64,000 bases of DNA, taken from the NCBI GenBank assembly GCA_963693365.1, contig CAVNZM010000002.1, positions 2,728,001 through 2,792,000 on the forward strand. The letters are read 5' to 3'. The translations under genes and the position numbers were made by a program. This document shows positions 35,695 through 64,000 of the stretch, one piece after another (the first letter of the stretch is position 1; each line of letters starts with the position of its first letter). A model generated the notes under the pieces. The model was not told where the DNA came from and made no database searches. It was given only the letters and a program-made list of their open reading frames with translations. Source of the DNA: Amoebidium appalachense. Its lineage: Eukaryota; Ichthyosporea.

Positions 35695-35740
35695 TCTCTC
35701 CCCACCTCCCCGCCCTCTCTCTCCCCAAGCCACGCGTGCA
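34366..35740. repeat. Pyrimidine-rich (CT)n / C-run block
   Basis: Nearly 1.4 kb dominated by CTCT, C-runs (for example 34456-34484, 34740-34762, 35649-35692) and AGATCTCTC variants, split by the palindromic satellite at 34960-35240. Confidence 0.9.
34960..35240. repeat. Degenerate tandem satellite of GCAGAATNATTCTGC palindromes
   Basis: About 15 units of roughly 17-20 bp built on GCAGAAT...ATTCTGC joined by TTTTAG or AAAAGC spacers. Most units are themselves inverted repeats, so either strand could fold into serial hairpins. Confidence 0.9.
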
Positions 35741-36715
35741 CGCATACTCAGCTTGCACGCTCCAGTCATGCATTCGAGTTCTGTAGATACTAATATTGGA
35801 TTCCTAGCTGATAAAGCTACTACCGAGGGCCTGAATAGACTCTTTCAGGTTTCGAATTCATGATCAGCCCTCTCTCTCTTTCTCTCGCAGCTGACTCTCT
35901 CTTGTCTGCAGTCTCTCTCTCTCTCTCCCCCTCTCCCTTTGTGTGTGTGCGCGCGCGCGTGTGTGCACATGCATACACAGCACCATGGACGTGCACACTG
36001 GCACACATACCTACAACTTGTGCACCCTCCCATGCACCACACAGAGTTGAGCATTCCGACCACACGTGCACAGGCCCAAACCATACTTTTCTGACACACC
36101 CATAATCGGCCCCATTGGGGAAGCCCGGGCACAGCATCATAAGGCATGCATGGGCAAACACGTCCGGAGCATCCATATTATAATAATCTCCATGATCCAC
36201 GTGTCCCTTTAGTAAACTGCCATGCACATGCAATGCGCAATTTGCAACTTTAATTATCGGCAGAAACGATTCGTTGGTTGTTAGATTAAACATGTAGTAT
36301 AAACCTCGAACCCCATCATCTCACCTGGGTTAAAAACGTATCCATTACCTCCACTTGCAACTGACAGACCGAACATACTTCAATATCCAATACTATGGTG
36401 TGACAAAGCCTTATTCCTTGTGTCAAGCCACCTGCACGCCAGTTATCATTACAGCACCAAAGTCGCACATAAAACATCAAATCGAATATAAGCAACAAAC
36501 ACGCATCACATCAATATTGGTCAGAGAACCGAAGCTCTTCAAGTCATAAACAAACTTCAGTTGCCAAAAATCCGTGAGCAGCAACCGAACATGGAGAAAA
36601 ACAATAACGTCTGACAAAACAACGGCACACCAATCACGCCCGCATTGATGAAGCAATCAGAAACAAATCATATGTCACGTGACGTGAGAAACCAATCACC
36701 TCACAGTTTTAGTTT

Positions 36716-36983
36716 TTAATCCTCATCGTCCTCATCCTCCTCCTCCTCTTCTTCTTCGCCGTTATCCTCCGCTGGGGCGTCGGTTTTGGCTTTTTTCGCC
36801 TTTGGCTTCTTGGCTCCGCCGCCTGCAAGCGTCTTTCCATCCTTCTTGGCACGGAACACTGCAATGGAACAAACAAGTGTGTGAGAGGGCAGTTTGCGAT
36901 GTGTCTCGGTGGGTGTGGATGTGTAGTTGATGGTGGTCGTGGTTACCGGTGGTGGTGGTGTCGGTGGTGGTGGTGGTGGTGGT

Positions 36984-37027
<44 letters not shown>

Positions 37028-38117
37028 CGGGGGCACAGGGGGGAAGGGGAGGGGGGAGAGGAGGGGGGGTGGAGGGGGGAAGGGGGACGGGGAGGGTGTG
37101 TGTGTGTGTGTGTGTGTGCGTGTGTTCGGGGGCAGAGGGGGGAAGGGGAGGGGGGAGAGGAGGGGGGTGGAGGGGCGAAGGGGGACGGGGAGGGTGTGTG
37201 TGTGTGTGTGTGTGCGTGTGTGTCTGCGCGCCCGCGCCACGTATCCACGGGCCTTGGTGTGCATTCGTACGTGTGCGGATGTGTGGGTGTGTTAGCGTGT
37301 GTCTGGGTATGTGTAAACTAACTCTCGTACGTGTCCGTGTATGTGGGTGTGCATGCCTGTGAGTTTGCGTGTGCTTATGTGTGCCCATGTGACAACACCT
37401 CCCAAGAATATCTCCCCCGATCCCCCCCCCCCCCCCCGAGTGCGCCCGTCCCTCGACTGGAGGGAGGCTTGGTCCACCCAACCTGCCATGTCACACAGCA
37501 GAACATACGAGCAGGACCAACATAGCGCAAAGGGGAGGCAGAATGGCAATGTAGGCAAAGGGGAGAAGGGGGGGGGGGGGGGGGGGGGGGGAGTGGAAAA
37601 GTGGGAAAGGGGGATTAGAGTGTTTAGCAGAGTACGAAGTACGCAAGTACAAAAAGGCAGGGGGGGGGGGGGGAAGGGGGGGGGGTAGCATACTTTCTAG
37701 ACTCTCCTTCAAGCATTCCTGGAACTCATCGAACTCAATGTCGCCCATTGCTTCAATCACATCCTCGCCTGTGATGGTCTTCCGCTTCTTCTTGACCGTA
37801 ATCTCATTGGCACTGGATTTGCGCAAAAAACTGTTTAGTCACCGTTTAATACTGATGTGCTTCTAAAAGACGGAAAACAATTTACTAAAACATCTTAAAC
37901 ATCCTTGGTCTTCAAAATGTGTACAATGCTCACGTTTCCCTTCATCTCTCTCCTCCCTTCTACACATAGTTGGTTGTCCGGTTTTGCCTCCCACCTTTAG
38001 CAAACTTAATAAATCATTATGCAATGCCGTTAGGTCTTGGTTGGGTTCAGAAATCAAGAGGCAGCCAAGAAAAGAGGGGCATGGGTTTCGATGTCTGCTT
38101 ATGATGGTGTGTGTGTG

Positions 38118-38154
<37 letters not shown>

Positions 38155-38307
38155 TGTGTGCGCGCACACACACACGCGCGGTTGACTGGGGTGGGAATGG
38201 GGTGCATGAGTGAGAGAGAGAAAGAGAGGTGGGGGGGGGGGATGGGGGAAGGGAAAAGAGAGGAGGGGGGAGCCGGCGGGGGGGGAAGGGAGGGAGGGAG
38301 GGAGGGA

Positions 38308-38356
<49 letters not shown>

Positions 38357-38530
38357 GGGGGGGGGGGGGGGGTGAGACTGAGGGAAGGCAGGGGGTGGGG
38401 GTGGGGGAGAGAGGGAGAGAAGGGACAGAGAGAGAGACAATCAAGGGAGGGCGCAGGTGAGGGCGGGAGGGCGCAGGGAGGTTTGGGGGGGGGGGGGGGG
38501 GGGGGAGGGGGGAGAACGGAAAAAGGGGCG

Positions 38531-38568
<38 letters not shown>

Positions 38569-39637
38569 GCGGAAGGCAAGGGACGCCAAGTCCAGAGACG
38601 GAGAACGGGACACGGTGTAAGTTCCGACACACAATCCAAGTGTATGCAACATGCCACCAGCACGTCTTCAGAAGCAGTTTATAAATCGTGAAGGGTGGAT
38701 GGTGGTGGTGGTGGTGGTGGGGGGGGGGGGGGGGGGGGGGGGGGAGGGGAGGGGGAGGGAGGGGGGATAGTCATCAGCATGGGGGGAAGAGTCGGGTGTT
38801 CAAGCAGACACAAACCTGTGGTTGAGTACATAATAAGTCATGAAAGCAGCAACAGAAAGAGGCAGTCAGTGTGATTGACTCACCACGACGTGTGTACGGA
38901 AACTTACTAGGTGGTTGTATGGACAATGAAGTGAGTTGCTGCCTTAACAAGTGCAACCTTGGCATCCTTCGAGATGTTGAACCCCTCCGGCAGCTGCAAG
39001 GTGCAACGTTCAAGAGTTTGTTAAGTGCAAAGATGGTCAAAGAGTGTGGGACAAGGAGTCCCAGGGGGTATGAGGGAGGTGGGGAAGTGGGGGGGGGGGG
39101 GGGGGGGATAGTTGCAGGAAGCCCATGCAAGGAGCAGAGGGTGGAAATTAGGCCTGACATGTGGGCGCTAGAAAGGAGAGTTGGGCTCAGCAGAAGTGAA
39201 GCCGAAGAGTGAACTAAATTAATAAGTCGAAGGTGGCAACAGGGGGTAATTGAAGTCTGGGTTGATCGTGAGAGGAGGAACCGAGGAGGAAGCAGGTGAG
39301 CTTAGGGGGTATGATGTGGGTTGCTGGGTTGCTACAGAGAAACGAAAACCACTCACAGAACAAACGAATCAAAACGTTATCTATCGATTTCTGGCATGTA
39401 CTCAGCAAACCAATGCATGAGAAAGACTAACATTATTGTCAACCACTCCCCTAACCTCGGCCCCCTCGAGCACTCCAAAGCACGCACAGGCATCATTGCC
39501 ACTAGCAAAGCGCGACAGCCACTGAAACATGAAATTAGCTTAAAAAAAAAAAGAAAGGAAGATTCATGAAATTTGCTTACCCCTTCCTTGGCTATCCGCA
39601 TAATGGCGGCTGTGGGCAAATCCCTGTCGTCCGACAT
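36716..39637 (-). CDS. POLE3: DNA polymerase epsilon subunit 3 / CHRAC17-type histone-fold protein, 4 exons, 134 aa
   Basis: Histone-fold partner of POLE4 in the DNA polymerase epsilon holoenzyme, and of CHRAC15 in CHRAC chromatin remodelling; nuclear. Exons: 39581-39637, 38908-38993, 37694-37812, 36716-36858, with consistent phases and GT-AG borders. The N-terminus MSDDRDLPTAAIMRIAKEG with LPEGFNISKDAK, the central helix (AATHFIVHTTTYANE) and RKTITGEDVIEAMGDIEF match the NF-YB/H2B-like fold of POLE3. A basic linker (AKKPKAKKAKT) and an acidic Glu/Asp tail (about residues 120-134) close the protein. Length is close to the family's 130-147 aa. It lies head-to-tail with Enhancer of polycomb, 717 bp away. 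NF-YB and Dr1 are less likely: the start, the loop and the acidic tail fit POLE3 better. Confidence 0.93.
38482..38568. repeat. G-run block in a POLE3 intron
   Basis: G-runs at about 38487-38505 and 38530-38567, preceded by (GA)n sequence from 38290. Confidence 0.9.
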
Positions 39638-40354
39638 CTTTGTGTTTTCTACAAGACCTCTTATCACTCAGTAATAAGAGTCGAGTTGCCAAGACCAGCC
39701 TGTGCTCTAAGACGCTCAGGATGCTGCCAAGAGTGCTTCAGTGAACAGAAACGGTCACTAACTTGCAGGCACCTACTGTGACACAACGTGTACACGTCCA
39801 CCTAAACAAAACATGAACTCGAGACCTCGGCCAGGAAAAAAAAGCTTGAAAAAAAAAAGGCGCGGCTGACAATCTGGCTGACAACCGAATACGATCGTGC
39901 ATGTGAGTCACGCGCCATTTGATAGATCTCCCGATTACACCCAAATTGTAAAACAAGCAAAGGCTTTGAGGCTACCCCTACCTATAAATTCATAGATTTC
40001 TCGCCCAGTCGTCAAGACAGATCGCGAGATGAAACGGCAAAATGGCCACAGTGACCATTGTTTGTGTATCGTTTACTCCATTCAACTTCGTCTTTGCTGA
40101 CACCAGAAACATTTCATTATCAAAGGAACGAGCTTTAGCAGTATGTCCATGGTGAGAATTCGACGGCATTTATTCTGACAGCCTATCCAAAAACAAGACA
40201 CAATATACACAACAAGGGTGTGTCGAAGCTAACAAAATGCATGTTGTTCCTAACAGGTGCCCGCACCTTGAGAAGAGTTGCCTTTATCACTGAATTTATC
40301 AAGAGTATACACCTTCAAAGCCCTAAACATGCCCTATAACCCTCCAAATTACAA
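39638..40354. other. Short intergenic region between POLE3 and EPC
   Basis: It serves as POLE3 promoter and EPC 3' region. TGAGTCA at about 39903-39909 is an AP-1-type heptamer. An EPC poly(A) signal is listed separately. No TATA box is obvious near the POLE3 start and no other gene was seen. Confidence 0.5.
40169..40174 (-). terminator. Poly(A) signal of EPC
   Basis: AATAAA on the minus strand, about 185 nt past the EPC stop codon (40355-40357). Confidence 0.45.
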
Positions 40355-53141
<12,787 letters not shown>

Positions 53142-53485
53142 GTTGATGGGCGTGGATAAAAAGTTAAGATGTGACGATTGATATACAGAACAAAAGGGGC
53201 GTTGGGGTAATGTGCCTTATCAAACAACTTCTTTAATCAGTTTGTAGATAGCGAAAGAACATGTGCCTCGGGCCCTCAGAGATGCCCGTGCCTAGACTGC
53301 ACGGCCCACTCAAGAGGCTGGCACATAGTGCCAACTGCTGCCTTAATGGCTATTCTTTCGTAGATGCGAAATATAATAAGGATAATATTGTTATTGTCGC
53401 CTTTATAAAAATATAAAAACAGTGATTTGAGCTTCTATGGCCCAGAGGCCAAGTTATGATCACTCGCAACTACAATATCCCTCAG

Positions 53486-54104
53486 TCAGCGCTCCCTCCC
53501 ATGTGACCAGACTTCCTGGCTCAAAATCGTTTCCAGAAACCTTTCAAAATACTCAACTAACGCTACTCAGCATCAAGTAGAGTAACAAAATTCACCTATA
53601 TAACCTCTTTATCTGACTGATTGGCATGCACGGTCGAAAACAAACGTAGGCCACTTTTTCTCTCCCCCCTTTTCTTTGGGCGCCAAAAGTTTTTTTTGGC
53701 CCATACAGAAACGTAACGTCACAGCAGCGCACGCGCACAGCCGTTGGCAGGTTGCGATGATGCGTACCTGCAGAAAGGCTGTGGTTTTGGTCCACTGGAA
53801 CATGGACCAATTTGGGTCCAGAATGACGTCATCAATCACATAGTTTGCGTAAAGAGTAGTCTAAAAAGTAAAAACTTTTGATGACGTATGCAGCCACGGC
53901 GCTCGCCCTCCGCCCCCTCCCCCCCCCCCTCCCCCCTCCGCCCCCCCTTCCCCTTGGTAAACAAGTTTTCTCTGGTAAATTTACAGGGTCTATATTTTGG
54001 GTTTCAGTGAGTAGTTTGAGAGCACCGTGCCGCTCGTGTGAATGTACATGTATTTGCTTTACCTCTTGATCTTCAAAAGGAGAGTAGGGCCTTCTCCTCG
54101 TCCC
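53486..54104 (-). CDS. Orphan exons of an unrecognised short gene
   Basis: Three phase-0 exons can be joined: 54063-54104 (GTRRRPYSPFEDQE; acceptor TTTCCCCAG, donor GTAAAG), 53768-53860 (TTLYANYVIDDVILDPNWSM then FQWTKTTAFLQ; acceptor after a T-rich tract, donor GTACGC) and perhaps 53486-53515 (EVWSHGRER, stop TGA). The middle exon is the most convincing. The start is not found. A TATA-like element about 25-30 nt upstream of the first exon suggests transcription may begin there, in which case the first exon would be partly untranslated. The locus sits between EPC and the Rho GEF, same strand. Family not recognised. Confidence 0.4.
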
Positions 54105-54128
54105 CTGGGGAAACACCTCCTCATTCCT

Positions 54129-54135
54129 TTTTATA
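54129..54135 (-). promoter_or_regulatory. TATA-box-like element
   Basis: CTATAAAA on the minus strand, about 25-30 nt upstream of the exon at 54063-54104. This is the expected TATA-to-start distance, and it is the only such case in the window. Confidence 0.35.
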
Positions 54136-54474
54136 GAGCTGTTTTACTCCTCTTTAATTTGCCCTTCCTTTTTTTCATTCTTTCAGTGTGTTTTTATTTG
54201 GTAGCTGCCGGGGGGCGGGGGGGGGGGGGGGGGGGGGGGGATGGAGGGGGAGAGGGGGGACGGGGGAGGAGTGGTGGGGTGTCACGTGTGGGGAGGAGGA
54301 GGGGCAGGGAGGGGGGAAGGGGGGGGGGGGGGGGGGGGAGGGGAGGAGGGTCTGAAATTCACCACAAGCTCCGAGGACTATCGATCCATGATGATTTGGG
54401 TGACTCGAGGGCCAGATCATCCGATTGTATAGAACTATACCTAATAAATGGTTGGGGACTGACTTATGTCCCGG

Positions 54475-54481
<7 letters not shown>

Positions 54482-54521
<40 letters not shown>
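54482..54521. repeat. G-run of about 45 nt
   Basis: A G homopolymer (about 54477-54521) between orphan exons. Confidence 0.9.
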
Positions 54522-54522
<1 letters not shown>

Positions 54523-54563
54523 ATTATAGTTATATCCGATTATTGCCGTCTGTCAATAAATAC

Positions 54564-54718
54564 CATTCAGGGGTGGGTTTAAAATCGTCTAGGAGCAATA
54601 TGAGGGGTAACCCTTTGGAGCTTTGGTTCATGAGTATATTCCGGAAACACTCCGGTATCATGGTCTTGCAGGTAACCTTGGCTACGTGAAACTCACACAT
54701 TGAACTTAAATGATACGG
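54564..54718 (-). CDS. Orphan exon (partial) of an unrecognised protein
   Basis: Strong acceptor (TTTTGTTTTTTGTTTCCAG) followed by 51 protein-like codons (PYHLSSMCEFHVAKVTCKTM ... LLLDDFKPTPE). It either ends at a donor (GAATG|GTATTT), joining 54359-54440 whose frame closes with ...DSPRSLW and TGA, or reads on to a TAA near 54530 (WYLLTDGNNRI). I cannot decide between these. No upstream exon was found before the Rho GEF stop at 55546. Confidence 0.4.
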
Positions 54719-55545
54719 CTGGAAACAAAAAACAAAACAACGGTTCTGTTTTTGACTGCTATCCAAAAAATAATGACTGTTTTATTTTCCAAAAATTCAG
54801 CAGGATATCGAACAACAATAAGAACCGGGAAAAAGGAGAAAAAAGTGAAAAGAAAACAAAACAAAAACCCCCGAACTAAAATACATCTGATCGTTGTTAT
54901 TGGCTGTCACAGGCCACTGCAAAGCTCAAGTTGACTACAGCACTTGTGCTTTCTGTAACCGTTGAAGCCCCCCCTCCCCTCCCCCTCCCCCATCCCCACC
55001 CCCTTCCCCCAACCCTGCCTGCGTATGCCTATGTAGGCCTGCAGACCGACTCCTGCACCATACAGGAGAGAAGATTTGGGAAAACATTTTTTGAAGACTT
55101 AATCCTACATGCGATCACGAACATAAAATATGCGATCACAAACATAAAATACAAAGCTTTAAACATTTTTCCGGAATCCCTCCCCTTGCCACCAGTATCA
55201 CGTGTAAGGCAACAAACCATGGGAGCGCGCACGCGCTGCACACAAATATTGCTCACTCGCGCCGCTCACGCACATGCACACACACGCGCACGCCACACAC
55301 ACGGACACACAAGCATAGGCATACAAGATGCAACTCTTACACTGGCACTTGCCCATACATAAGCGGGGCACACACCCCATATGAACCCCCGACTCTGTTG
55401 TACACGAAAATGTCCACATGATCATACACGAAACTATGCCCAAAAGGCTAAGAGTTTGATCGACCTGGAATCATCATTCTCACAGCAATAACAACTATAT
55501 TGGTACTCATGTCTCTTTCGGTACAGTGTGCTTCAACCTGCGACA
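54719..55545. other. Gap between the orphan exon and the Rho GEF
   Basis: AT-rich at 54720-54900, then C-rich, then a 21-bp direct repeat (atgcgatcac[g/a]aacataaaat) at 55109-55150. Weak protein-like frames occur on both strands near 55020-55200 with no splice support. Confidence 0.4.

Positions 55546-64000
<8,455 letters not shown>

Larger units (their letters stand above)
33421..36715. other. Intergenic region between PINCH and POLE3
   Basis: From 33421 to 34350 there is unique sequence holding the PINCH 5' region and a 24-bp perfect palindrome at 33885-33908 (centre CTAATTAG). From 34366 to about 35740 lies a pyrimidine-rich block. From 35760 to 36715 there is mostly unique sequence. A minus-strand frame from 36293 down to about 36000, starting MFNLTTNESFLPI, looks mildly protein-like but has no supporting exon. 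Confidence 0.5.

Noticed and set aside
35379-35773. Arg/Glu-rich minus-strand open frame resembling an RS/RE-rich protein
   Set aside because: It is the translation of a (CT)n/(GA)n tract with G-runs and has no flanking exon.
53768-53860. This exon as an upstream EPC exon
   Set aside because: EPC exon 1 already starts with the family's canonical MxxLxFRAR N-terminus and has no 3' splice site before its ATG.

Overview
This is a nuclear genomic window from a eukaryote with many spliceosomal introns. All three standard stop codons end genes, so the code looks standard. Six of the eight gene loci can be named and rebuilt exon by exon, with matching codon phase at every junction: a cAMP-receptor-like seven-helix receptor, eIF4A3, the five-LIM adaptor PINCH, the histone-fold subunit POLE3, Enhancer of polycomb, and the C-terminal part of a DH-PH Rho GEF. 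PINCH together with a cAMP-receptor-type GPCR, an animal-like eIF4A3 and a Q-rich Enhancer of polycomb suggests Amorphea, most likely a unicellular relative of animals (ichthyosporean-like) or another early holozoan. No single gene here proves the lineage.

Layout: 0.4-4.0 kb GPCR (-); 4.0-6.4 kb repeat-rich gap; 6.4-7.2 kb last two exons of an unrecognised plus-strand membrane-type protein, converging on eIF4A3 (-, 7.2-13.0 kb) with stop codons 47 bp apart; 14.1-20.4 kb an unrecognised multi-exon gene (-); 20.5-24.4 kb sparse gap; 24.5-33.4 kb PINCH (-), with a tRNA-Glu(CTC) gene in one intron and a small plus-strand open frame in another; 33.4-36.7 kb gap with a pyrimidine-rich block around a palindromic satellite; 36.7-39.6 kb POLE3 (-); 40.4-53.1 kb Enhancer of polycomb (-); 53.5-54.7 kb orphan minus-strand exons; 55.5-64 kb Rho GEF (-), whose 5' end lies outside the window.

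Much of the non-coding sequence is simple repeat: long (GT)n/(CA)n tracts, homopolymeric G/C runs of up to about 60 nt, and T-run/G-run composites. These repeats are placed in a non-random way. (CA)n often runs straight into a 3' splice site, (GT)n straight out of a 5' splice site, and C-tracts often follow the 5' splice site in the transcript. T-run/G-run composites always read T then G (or C then A on the other strand). The named genes do not form one pathway. PINCH, the Rho GEF and the GPCR are adhesion, cytoskeleton and signalling components. eIF4A3, POLE3 and Enhancer of polycomb are housekeeping RNA and chromatin proteins.
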